A stretch of 64,000 nt of DNA, taken from positions 310,001 to 374,000 of the forward strand of contig CAOLHI010001478.1 of NCBI GenBank assembly GCA_948474755.1, written 5' to 3'. Source of the DNA: Ctenosaura bakeri. Taxonomy: Eukaryota > Chordata > Lepidosauria > Squamata > Iguanidae. Positions 32,348 through 43,520 of the stretch are shown in pieces. The notes under the pieces are model-generated. The model saw nothing but the letters and a program-made list of their open reading frames with translations. It was not told the origin of the DNA and did not search any database. The position numbers and the translations under genes were made by a program. Each line of letters begins with the position of its first letter. Within the stretch, counting starts at the first letter, position 1.

Positions 32348-35300
32348 TAGTTTACATAGAGGATTATGGGACCTGATTAAAAGGTGTCAAATAAAATCCA
32401 AGTATACTTCGTTTCATCTCAGAGTGTTTGAATACAGTCCTGACATATAAGGATTGATTTACAGAGCGATCCTATTCATGTTTGTTTTGAAACAAATTCC
32501 ACCGGGGATTTTCTTTTCTTGCACCTCATGCTGTTGTCAAATTTATCTCCCTGCTACTGAATTTTTGCAGGCCAAGTGACAATAGGAAAAAATATGCGAT
32601 TTTCTTTGAAAAGAATGCACACAGACAGCATGCACTTGTTTTAAAGCAGAACCGTGCTCCAGGAATCCTCCTAAAAGTACAATTCCGCCTTCAGATTTTC
32701 CATGTGCCTAGTTTTCAAAAGCTTTCCAGCTTTTTTTTAACCATTGTTGTGCCACCAAAATTTGGTGTCATGGTAGTGACAGTGGGCACCCCCTATCAGG
32801 AACAGAATCCACCCACAAATAATATCATCCAAAAGCTATAGTTTATTGGCAGTGAGATACATGTAATGACTTTAGTGACCAAACAGAGAAGCAAGAGAAT
32901 GTGGAACTGCTTAAGCATCTCCAGACAGTACCTCCCCTGCTTGGTTGACTTGAGAACAAGCCCTTATCTCTAGAAACTGCATTCCTGTCTTCAGTACCAG
33001 ACACTGTTTACTTAACAGCTTTCAGCTGCTGCTACTACTACAATTCCCATCAATATTACGGTGGGGCAGAATAACTACCCAACACCCCTGGCTGATTTTG
33101 TCTGAGTCGAATGCTACCTCCAATTCCAGGAAGTTAATACTGTAGCTGTACTGGATGTTTTGCCAGGAATTATGAAATGTCATAGAAGTTATTTTCTCCC
33201 TCTTCCCAGTTGCATATCTCCACCCTCCAAAGCCACATCTAAGTGTAGTTCAGGAGCCAAATAGCACTTAAACAAGTTCTTCCCCCTGATAAGTACTACA
33301 GCTAAATCTGCCCTGCAGTACTTCCATGTTAGTGTAATGAATGATTAGATACCTGTATGCCATTGCACTTCAACTTAGTGACATATCTTTCCCCTTTCCT
33401 ATTACTGTATTGGATATCTTCCTACTCATAGTTCACTGGAGCGTATATATTTAATCCTGACATCAGCTGGCTGTGAGAAATGTTTAAACTGAAAAGCAGA
33501 TTATAAACTTTGTTTTAAAAAAATCAAGTAAAATTCCATTGTGTAGCCCTCCTACTCTATGTTATGAGGATTGCATCCAGTTTTGGGAAAAAATAGAATA
33601 GTGTACAGTTTTTGTTTTGCTTTTATTCACTGCTATGCAGAAATACAATGCTCTGTGCTGAGACTGTGACCTGTTGAATATCTGCCTTATGTTGTTGTTA
33701 GAGTAGACTGAACTATGTTCACACCGTGAATGTACACTCTGAACCACTCCAAGTCTGCCAGAACAAATCTCTGCACTATGTTTCCCCACCTATCCACTCT
33801 TTGGTTTTCTACTATCTGACCTTAAAAATGGGGGAAGAATAATACTGTTAGCAAGGAAAGGAGAACATTTTTCAAAGCCTTACCCTCTCCCCTCTGGTGA
33901 TATTTTCCTGATGCTCTTGCACAACCAGTAGATGTGGTCCCACCCAATGTGAATTGCTTGAATTGGTCATAGACTGCCAGTTATGCAGTGGAGATGAGAG
34001 CAGAAGGTAAGTGTATATTTTGTAGGGGAAAGAAAACAAACGAGAATGAGAAGGACAGGGTGAGATTAGAGGATTTGAATTATATAGTTGTGGAGCTGGG
34101 CAAAAGCTGGAAAGGGCTGTTGACTCAATGTAATATTTGTTCATCTGTAAAATGGGGAGGATATCAAGAGACAAGGTAAAGACAGTGAGGTTTGTCCAGC
34201 AATAATGTTTTATATACTGCTTTGTACATTACATGTGTACTAAAGTATATTGTACACATTTTTCACTATGCATGCATGCTCCTCTCGCTAGGTCTTTCTG
34301 TATATGCTGGTAGGAATTGTGGTCTATTTAATTATATTTGTTCCTACCTTTGTCAGTACATGGAACCATTTTGGGTGTCTATTATGCATCTCACATCATC
34401 TTTTCCCTCCTAAACTAAAAATTCCCCAATACTGCAGCCTTTCCTCATATGGAGGTTTTCTTTTCATTTTCTCCAGCCCATGTGTAATGAATAACCTTCT
34501 TTCAGATAGATAGTTCAAAATAAATGTGGAGTGGAGAAACTGAAATGCAGACTTTGTCTCCTTTCTACGGTTCTGGATGTCAAATGATTTACTCTTCTAG
34601 CAAAGTTTTTTTCTGGAATTTGCTACTTCAACATGTGGTGATGACCCTCAACTTAGCTGAATAGGTCATAGACTACTGAGTCTATGAAAACGTGGGTGAT
34701 AGGACTATTCTTGGCATCATAAATGTACCAAATGAGACTGCAACAAAACATTGCAGTGTAGACATAAAAGAGCATTTCTACTGAGAGCTCTATATAGGCT
34801 GCAACAGGAGTCTCTTAGTGCCGTTCACATTTCTCATGGACTAGGTGAGGTGGAACTTCAAATGATAGGAGAAGAATATCTCCCTTCCTCACTTCCCACA
34901 GACTTTTTCTTGGAATGCTTTGTGACAGGAGCCAGTCTTGAAGCTGTGCATTTCATAGCTACATAGTGATTAGTAGTGAGGTAAGGACAGGTCCAAAAGC
35001 TTCTTGAAATACAAGCATATAATTTCATTGAACCTGATTACATTCATCTCACCAACTCTAATTCTTCTTCCAAAAAAGTGGTCTGGAGCTATAGGCTTAT
35101 GACTCAGTGGTAGAGCAACTGGAAAGCACTTACCAGTCAGTGGGAACAGTACTGTACTGAGCTAGATGAACCAACTGTGTAATATAAGGTATTTCCTGTG
35201 TTCCTAATACTTGTTACCTGCTGCCATAGAGCTAAATCAATCAGTTTCCTGTCCTGCCCACCATGTGTTGCTGTGGTTACAATAGCAGGAGAAGCCCCCC

Positions 35301-35390
35301 ATGTGGAGAACATTATTCTGCTAGATAGGGATGAAAAAAAAAATGAAGTTATTTAAAAAGTGGTCAAAAAAGTATTTCTTTTTTGGTGGT
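32348..35390. other. Intergenic, no gene seen
   Basis: Between FAAH and its duplicate. No copies of FAAH exons 3-13 were found. The piece 34855-34975 resembles 31217-31335 (GAAGAATATCTCCC, TGCAATGCTTTG or TGGAATGCTTTG, TTTCATAGCTACATAGTGA). Confidence 0.5.
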
Positions 35391-35394
35391 AGTT

Positions 35395-36374
35395 TGTTAC
35401 TGTGGTCAATGGCTCTCTCTCCTGGGGTGTACAATTTATTAATCCATAACATCAAACTGATATCTCCACATGGGTAATATTAGAAATCATTCCACGTATC
35501 TGACAGGGTCACTGGATGAGCACGTAGGCAGGCGCGGCTGAACGGCCGATGTTAGGAAAATCCCAATCTGGCTAGCGACTTAATCTGTCACATAGCCCCA
35601 AGGAGGCCTCCAGACAGTCCAGCCATCAAGCACACAATGGGTTCCCTGCTCTGAAATGGTAGCTCGATAGAATTACAATCAGTTTGCCAAGTGAGGGCAA
35701 TTTCCACTCTGCCAATGCCTTTGTTCTACTTTGGCAGAGACATTCACAAACCATCGCGAATCATCAAGCTGGAGATGTCCATCGTTGAGGTTTGCTTGAT
35801 CTAGCCCCTCTCTCCATTGTTTTCCCAAGGAAAGGACTAGCCCTCCAGGTACATTTTCCCCTATAAACCCCCCCTGCTTTAAGTGGTTCAGGGGATCACT
35901 CTCGCTTGCCATCACTCTGTTTGCCGAACGTCCCCCTCAGCCCCCTCCCATGTGCTGAGTTTCACTGCTCTTCACTCTCCATCCTAATTTGGCCTTCTTG
36001 GACATCTGGATCAGGTGGAGTATTACCCTGAAACTCTCTCTAAAATCCCCTATCAATTTTCCTCCCTTTTTATTTTCTTTTAGGCTCTGTGTGAGTGAGT
36101 GTGAACGTGCATAAGTGCACAGTGACTGACATATTATAAAAATAAAATAAAAACCATTTATTAGACCTTTTGTTTGGTTTTTGGTCTGATCTGACCTGGT
36201 ATACATTGGGTTTTAAGATCCTGCTAAGTTACCCTGCCTCTCGCTTTGCCAACTTGTGCTCAAGCTAATTTTCCATTCCCCATACTATATTTTGAGCACA
36301 GTGACAGGCCCCTGAACTCAAAATAACTGACTCAGTGACCAGGACCCCCAGGACTCCCGGAAATCAGGGTAACA
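35395..36374 (+). mobile_element. Solo LTR between FAAH and its duplicate
   Basis: 980 bp, TGTTACTGTGGTC to CAGGGTAACA, flanked by AGTT at 35391-35394 and 36375-36378. It has AATAAA-type signals near 36138-36150 and the shared motif TACATTGGGTTTTAAGATCC before TACCCTGCCTCTCGCT. Same family as 9577-10434 but diverged and longer. Confidence 0.87.
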
Positions 36375-37611
36375 AGTTACAGAATCCAACAACATCTGGA
36401 GGGCTTCAAATTTCCTACCCTTATTGTATAGTACTGGCCAAATTATAGCCAAGAATTAATTTTTCCTGGGGATGTTAGTGGGTATGATCCTCAGCATCTG
36501 GGGACTGAAGCTGAGTGAATGATTAGGGAGATGGAAACACTACATTTCCAGAGACAGGAAGAGAAGCACGAAAGAAAGGGGGAAGGATGTTTATGGAAAT
36601 AAACAGAGGGGAGTTAAAAATGAGGAGGGAGATGTGATTGATGAAAGGGTGAATAAATACATATTGATAAGGCCTTGCTGAGAATTCTCAGGTTAAACCA
36701 GGGCTTTCTGGACGATGCTAAAACAAAGCAGAAGCTCATATACTGGGGAACACCAGGCTATACTGTATGATCAAACAGTTCACACTTGCACTGGAAGAAT
36801 ACATAGAAGATGTCTTACCTGAAATTCAGTTTTATTGGTAGATGGCTCTTTGGAGTAGAGATGGAAGACTTGGATTCCATTAGATTTCTTTTTCTGCGTG
36901 TTCTGTTCCTCAGCTGGTATCTCATCTACCATGCTGTTCAATGTTTTGAACTTCCCTGCTGGAGTTGTGCCAGTCACCACAGTGACAGAGCCTGATGAAG
37001 AAGAGATGAGGGAGTATCAAGGACTCTATGGTGACCCTTGGGATAAGAAGCTGAAAGAGGTTTGCCTGGATTGAGGACTAAAATTAACGTTCAAAATATC
37101 AAGTTTCAGTGAATTTCAAAACTCAGATTTTGATGTAAAGAATGAGAAACAAATTTTGACATCAGAATATGAAAACTGTTTTTCTTAAGATAAATGAGTG
37201 AAGGTAAAATTTACTAAGTAGTATTGAAAGTCATTTGTTACTGCTGTTAAATGGAGACCTCAATCTAACATCTCCCTAGTGCAGCATAAATACCTGCATG
37301 TGGATATACACCACAGCAGAAATCCGCATGCAGAATAGCAACATTGTATAACACATGTCAGTAAGCAGGTGCCATTGTATAGTGCATATTACACATTGCA
37401 TAACCACAATAACCAAATAACCAAATACAGGATGCACAACTACAATGTACAATACACAACTTACAAAGGTGGCACAGATGAACATGTTTTCTGCACAACT
37501 CTGCTTCCATTGCTATCAGCAGAATATGCCCATTGTGCAATTGTGACTTTTTGGGCCCACCTGCATAGCATGATTTACGTATGTGTATGTTTCTTTGAGT
37601 CCTCAACACCT

Positions 37612-37830
37612 TAAAGGCACCTGTCTGATCTTGGAAGCTAAATAGAGTCAGCCCTGGTGAGTACTTGAATGGAAGACCACCAATGAATACCTGGTGCTGT
37701 AGGCTATATTTCAGAGGAGGGAACTGGCAAAGCCACCTCTGAGTATTCCTTGCCTAAGAAGACCCTATGAAATTCATGCACTGCCATAAATCAACAGGCA
37801 ACTTGAAGGCACATATACGCACATATCCCT
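37612..37830 (+). mobile_element. 5S-rRNA-derived SINE
   Basis: CTGATCTTGGAAGCTAAATA, GTGAGTACTTGAATGGAAGA (5S box C-like) then CCACCTCTGAGTATTCCTTG and CAACTTGAAGGCACATATAC. Lies between the two duplicate FAAH exons. Confidence 0.83.
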
Positions 37831-38305
37831 AAGAGAATTCTGGTGACTAACTGTTACTGCATGTCTGGGCTTTACTGCAGCATTATCATCTCATGCTTCC
37901 CCCATACATCTCTCAGTAATGTTTAATTTAGGTTCATAACATACCAAATAATAAATATTAATAAACTCAAAAGATGTCGAGAGAATAAACACCATGAAAA
38001 TTTATAGTGGAACATAACAACTTTTCATCCAAATACTACTTTTTAGCAATTTTATTTTCTCTTATTTTATTTACTTTATATGAGGGATATCATAGATGGC
38101 AAGTACAGAGAATCATAAGAACTACTCTCAGATGTTAACAGAACACTTTATACAGTAAAGAATTGCTTATACCAGCTCGTAGGAGACTTGAGATAAGACT
38201 CACCATTTTAATAACAATTCAAATAATATTTTAATAACAATTCTAATAACAAAATACAGGACTGTGTTCTTTTTGTCACAGAAAGGAGGCCAAATATTAT
38301 ATGTG

Positions 38306-38332
38306 TTGTTGTTGTTGTTGTTGTTGTTGTTG
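38306..38332. repeat. (GTT)n microsatellite
   Basis: Nine GTT units between the duplicate FAAH exons, possibly an old SINE tail. Confidence 0.85.
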
Positions 38333-39005
38333 TAATATTTTAGACATATTTATGGTTAAGGCTGCAATCATTAAGACCTACACAGTGCATTTTAAATTAC
38401 CATTGTGGCACATATGGTTGCCTGAATCCATCTATAAGAAAAAGATGAGTGATACTTGTACTGGAGAATCATTCCACTAAAGGTTTTATATGCTTAAATA
38501 ACCAATTACAACTCTTTGTCAGACAATCTTCCTGACATTCCCCTCCATACAGAAACATATACAGCAACACTATTTCATATTGTTTACTCTGCTTTTTAGC
38601 CAATGGCCCCCAAGATGGAAGAAATACACAGAAATACATGCATGCTTATAGACAACATCCCACTCTCCTCGAGAGAAAGGGCTTGTTCTTTCTTTGATAG
38701 AAAAACATGTATTATTGGGCTCCACTTAATTCTAGTTCCTAAGAAGATGGGATCCACCATGCTACAGTTTCATTTGTACACAGCAGTGGCATCTAATGGC
38801 TTCCATGTCAATGAGGTGGTCAGTCCACTCTGGATTTTAATCCAGACTTTAAAGGGAGTATCCACGGTGTTGATCGTATTTTTTGAGGATTGGATCAGAC
38901 TACAAGATTTTAAAAAGCTTGGGAATCAAGAGTCTGATCACTCCCAGTAACACTGCTCTCTACACATCTCTTGCAGGCTGTGGAAGGTGCTGTGGGACTT
39001 CCTGT

Positions 39006-40892
39006 TGTTATTTCCGCTATGGCACCCCAGGTGAGGACCCCCAGATATCCTGTTGATATCATTTAATGGCCTTAGCTGGACTGGTTGCGATTACCTCATC
39101 TCACATGTTCGCAAAGTTTTCCGGATAAGCACGGACAGAGAGAGGCCGTTAATGGTTTACATTCCATTTCTCTTTGTAGCCAGCAACCCAAAACTCGCCC
39201 GAAGCTTTAGGGAACTTCCCGCCACAGACTCCTCAATAGCCATGTGGCTTCCAGTCAAATTACTCTTTTGAGTTGGGCCATCAACGTCTCGGCCAAAGGT
39301 ATTGTCTCCACATGCAAATCCCATCACGCTAAACCTGACCTCACCATAGAATCATAGAATCATAGAAATGTAGAGTTGGAAGAGACCACACGGGCCATCC
39401 AGTCCAACTCCCTGTCATGCAGGAACACCCTCAAAGCACTCCCGACAGATGGCCATCAAGCCTCTGCTTAAAAACCTCCAAGGTAGGAGACTCCACTACT
39501 CTCCGAGGCAGCAGATTCCACTGCCGGACAGCCCTGACTGTCAGGAAGTTCTTCCTGAGGTTCAGGTGGAATCTCCTTTCCTGCAGCTTGAATCCATTGC
39601 TCCTTGTCCTGGTTTCTGGAGCAGCAGAAAACAAGCCCCCTCCTTCCTCTACATGGCATCCCTTCAAATATTTAAACATGGCTATCATGTCCCCTCTTAA
39701 CCTCCTTTTCTGCAGACTAAACATACCCAGCTCTCTCAGTCTATCCTCATAGGGCATGTTTTCCAGGCCTCTCACCATTTTGGTCACCCTCCTCTGGACT
39801 TGCTCCAGCTTGTCAATATCCTTCTTGAATTGGGGTGCCCAGAACTGGACACAGTATTCAAGATGGGGTCTAACCAAAGCAGAGTAGAGTGGTACCAGTA
39901 CCTCCCTCGATCTAGACACCATACTCCTGTTGATGCAGCCGAGAATTGCATTGGCTTTCTTGGCTGCCGCATCACACTGCTGACTCATGTTCAGCTTGTG
40001 GTCTATGAAGACTCCTAGATCCCTTTCACACGTACTGCTATCCAGCCACGTGTCCCCCATCCTATATTTCTGTATTCCATTATTTCTGCCTAAGTGTAGG
40101 ACCTTACATTTCTCTCTGTTGAATTTCATTTTGTTCGCCCTGGCCCAGCTCTCCAATCTATCCAGGTCATTTTGAATTTTGATCCTGTCCTCTGGCATAT
40201 TAGCAACCCCTCCCAATTTGGTGTCATCTGCAAATTTGATGAGCATGCCCTCTATTCCTTCATCTAAGTCATTGATAAAAATATTGAACAGCACTGGGCC
40301 CAGGACAGAACCTTGTGGCACCCCACTAGTCACTTCTCTCCAGGATGAAAAGCAGCCATCCGTGATCACCCTTTGGGTTCGGTCGGTCAATCCTTTTGTC
40401 CAGCACCGAAACCTCTTTTGTTCTCCTTTGGGACTGCCATAGCTGAAAGGCACGATCTTCTCTATAAAAACCCTTCATTTCTAACCAATCCTCGGATCAC
40501 CTTTGACTGCCATCCTGCCTTGCTGCTGGTGTGTTTAAAGGACTCCCCTCAGCGCCCCCACGCTGAGCTTTCTTCCCTGAATCTCCAACTTCTCCCCAGG
40601 ACTATGGAACAGGTCGTATTGCCTTCCCTTGCAACTCTCTTTCTTTTCCAGTTAGTTAGTTTGTGTTTGTCTTCTGTGTGTTCCTGTTTAATAAAGAATT
40701 GTTTATTGTTTGGAAAAACCTTGTCTGGCCACTCTCTAACCTGACACTGTATACATAGGGTGAAAGATCTTGCTACGTCACCCTGCCTCTCGTTAGCAAA
40801 ACCAGTGCTCTGAGTTCTAATTTCCCCATCTTTGGTATTTTAATTGGCAAAGCCAGGCGCCCCTCGCGGGACCCCCAATTTTCAGGGTAACA
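39006..40892 (+). mobile_element. Solo LTR inside duplicate FAAH exon 15', with nested CR1
   Basis: TGTTATTTCCGC to CAGGGTAACA, flanked by CTGT at 39002-39005 and 40893-40896. Removing the LTR and one CTGT gives GGACTTCCTGTGGCTATCC, the expected FAAH coding sequence, so the insertion site is certain. The LTR itself is about 790 bp (39006-39344 and about 40441-40892); a reverse-strand CR1 occupies the middle. It has a TATA-like TATAAAAA at 40463-40470 and AATAAA at 40690-40695. A consensus donor (CAG|GTGAGG, 39031) and an acceptor (TTTTCAG, ending 40885) lie near its two ends. Confidence 0.93.
39345..40440 (-). mobile_element. CR1 LINE, 5'-truncated, nested in the solo LTR
   Basis: On the minus strand it encodes the C-terminal part of CR1 ORF2 reverse transcriptase: [20 protein letters not shown] (motif B), the FADDTKLGG catalytic motif, then the thumb/C-terminal region to LDGHLSGVL. 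The 3' end carries the CR1 signature of repeated ATTCTATG units (39345-39370 on the plus strand: ATAGAATCATAGAATC). The frame is uninterrupted over about 330 codons, so the copy is fairly young, and it is younger than the LTR it broke. Confidence 0.95.
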
Positions 40893-41096
40893 CTGTGGCT
40901 ATCCAATGTGTGGCTTTACCATGGCAGGATGAGCTGTGCCTTCGATTCATGAAAGAAGTAGAGATACTATCCTGGGAAGGGAGGCAGAAGAAAGCAGCTG
41001 CATGATCTGACCAGAGAAAGACATTGACATCTGCCTCTAAGGAGGCAGTTTTATCCAAGAGAACAAGAAATGTCAAGCAATCTTGCATCTTGATGG

Positions 41097-41102
41097 AATA
41101 AA
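41097..41102 (+). terminator. Poly(A) signal of the duplicate FAAH 3' end
   Basis: AATAAA 92 nt downstream of the TGA at 41003-41005. The first copy also has its signal close to the stop, so the duplication probably included the transcription end. Confidence 0.6.
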
Positions 41103-43139
41103 TTCATTTCATTGCAAAATTCCTTTTGTCCTGTTTGAGGAAAGTTCTAGAATTCCCCTTGTGCTCGAATCATCAATTTCAGCAACCAGAGAAGAATGTT
41201 TTGTTACAGAACCACTAGATAAGTATCCCAGCGTGAGGTTGAAGGAGCAGCTTTTGGATTCAGGTGCAGTTCATTACAATCACCACCACCACGACATTTA
41301 TTTATAATACCTTTTACACCAAACAGCAGTGTTGCCTTTCATATATTACTTGGCAGAGTTGGAAGGGGATAATGTTCCCTCCTCAAAAAATAATATAATG
41401 ACAACTAGGATGATTACTTTTTAGTGCTGCCTTGGCATGTATGAAACAGTTTTACACCAAAAAATCTTGTAAGTACTGCATAGTTTGCAGGAAGAAGTAG
41501 ACACATCATGCATAACTCTCATTGAAATCAAGGAAACATGTGCATGGTCAATTCTGGTTTATTTTCATTTTTGAAGCATTCATAGATTGAAAATATTAAT
41601 GACATCAAAGATGGGCCACCCTACACTGCTCAGTAATATTGGTATTGGTCTGGTCCAGTCTTGATCAAAACCATGAACTTATTATTTTACAAATAAACCA
41701 TATACCACTACCATTTTATATCTAGATTTTTTCCCCCTAAATGGTGCACTGCTTCCAGAGTGTGTGCGGCAAGAGTGCCATGTTTCTTTTTTCTGGAAAG
41801 ATGGTAAATTTTCTGGAAAGATGGTACCATCCCCTTTTGTTTTTTTGTAAAGATGGTAAGTAGATTGAAAGAACAGAGATACTTTACTTTCCTTTTTCAA
41901 AAAAAAAAAAAAGATGAATTTTAGAGGAAACAAATTCTTGGATAACTATAACTTTGTTTTCGCTTCTTTATTTATTTTTCCTTCCTCCCAGCATAGGTCT
42001 CAACTGTGACAGTTCCTATATCTACACATATCTATATCTACATATTATATCTATATCTACATATCTATATCTATATCTACACATTCCTATATCTGGTTGA
42101 TGATTCCAGTCTGGATTTTACTCTGACCTTTAAAGTAGCTCTTAAGATGCTGGGCTCCTATCCTCAAAATAGGTTCAACACCTTGGCTATGTCTTGTAAA
42201 GCCTGGGGTGGATTCACTGCTCAGCTGGCATGGGAATTACCAGCTGCCACTCCAGAAGTCCTGCTCACTTGCTTCCCGTCCATGTGTACAGCAAACTTAT
42301 GGAGAGGGACATGATACAACACACTTGGTACTCCATTTTAGGGATGAACAATGTCATTAATGCAACTGAAATTGCTATGAGTGGTATATAAGGGAAAGGC
42401 TAGTCTCAATAAATCAGATAGTTGCTCTCTGATCATTGAATGTCTTTTGCTTTCTTCCTAGTAAATGGAGTTTGTAGGACATGGGCGGGAATTGTATGGG
42501 TGGGGAGTCAGTTGTTGTTGACTCACAATTCTTGAAGTGCAAAGCAGTGGCTCTGTTGCTGAGCTATCACATTTCACATAGCATCAGCATTAGCTTGTAT
42601 TACCACAAGGAAAAGAGTGAGAATAAACACAGAAGTACTGTAGAATAGCAGCTTGGACAATACAATTGTCTGTAGGAGGAGTGGGGAATGTGTTGCCTTT
42701 TCAGATTTTATTATGGGTTTTCTTTGTGTGGCTTTTCAAGATGTTATTGTTTGCAAGTCTCACATCCCTCACTGTTGGTCCTGCTGTCTAGGGCTGATGA
42801 GAAATGTGTTCCATCAGTCCCTGCGGGGCCACATATTCTCCACTCCTTGTCTAAAAAAGCAGAATTTTGATAGTGTTTTATCAACTTTTAAGGGGAATTC
42901 TTTCTTGTTGGGAGAAGAGCAGGATATATAAATTGCAAGAAATGAGTAAAATAACCTTATTTACAGTTCCCAAGCTCCCATTTTTTCCAGTTGCGACAAA
43001 ACATGAACAGGTTTGCTTTGATATCCACTATTTGAGGATCAGCTGGCAACTAGTTGAGTAAGGCTTCTGTGCAGCTTTGCATTTAATGTGAATGTTAAAG
43101 AGTGTGGGCTCTCTCCCCTACCCTCCCTTCCTTTTTAAG
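41103..43139. other. Downstream of the duplicate, no gene seen
   Basis: AT-rich with a degenerate TATATC tract and a part of the third foldback family near 42100. No coding exon recognised. Confidence 0.5.
42014..42092. repeat. (TATATC)n degenerate repeat
   Basis: Alternating CTATATCTACATAT units. Confidence 0.85.
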
Positions 43140-43520
43140 TGGCAAAGAAACACATTCTAGTTGTTGTTTTACACAGCTGAATGGTGATAACTCTATTGGC
43201 AATTGTGAGTGATTACTGCATTATCTGCACTCAGACAAAGTTATTGTTTTGAATGCTAAGGGAATTAATGACACATAAAACTATGTTATTATTGGCTGCA
43301 TTCATCAGCAGAAATGCTCTGCCCAGCATCACTGCACTGTGATTACTCCAGCCTCCTCCTTCCAAGGGGAGCAAGAGATAGGGGCGGAGATGGTTTATTG
43401 CTGGAGATTTGCATACATTTACATCCCAAGAGGCTGATTGGTGCAAGAGCTGATTATGTGGCAAGGCAAGGCATGCTTATCTCTTGCCTTGGAACCTTTA
43501 AACCAAGGAGAATTTGACTA
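43140..43520. promoter_or_regulatory. Candidate conserved non-coding element
   Basis: Repeat-free stretch with GGGAATTAATGACAC (43259), an exact octamer ATTTGCAT (43407-43414), CTGATTGGTGC (inverted CCAAT type) and several CAAAG motifs. No coding frame. Weaker case than 51640-52290. Confidence 0.35.

Larger units (their letters stand above)
36914..41005 (+). pseudogene. Partial tandem duplicate of FAAH (last two exons only), last exon split by a solo LTR
   Basis: Exon 14' (36914-37059) is 146 nt, the same length and phase as FAAH exon 14, and reads [18 protein letters not shown] and YQGLYGDPWDKKLKE without stops. Exon 15' starts at 38977 after CTCTTGCAG with AVEGAVGLPV, is interrupted at 39005 by an LTR, and resumes at 40897 with [20 protein letters not shown], ending in TGA at 41003-41005. 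Without the LTR and one target copy, the frame is continuous. No duplicates of exons 3-13 were found between 31 and 36.9 kb. It may be a decayed tandem gene, or an alternative 3' end of FAAH, since exon 13 phase fits exon 14'. The exon 14' donor (GAG|GTTTGC) is weak. Direct reading from exon 15' into the LTR hits TAA at 39064-39066. Confidence 0.85.

Noticed and set aside
39431..40453. 340-codon minus-strand frame as a host gene
   Set aside because: It is the CR1 LINE reverse transcriptase C terminus with a CR1 3' tail, nested in an LTR.
9577..40892. Full provirus between the LTRs at 9577, 35395 and 39006
   Set aside because: Each LTR has its own 4-bp duplication and no gag, pol or env sequence lies between them; they are independent solo LTRs.
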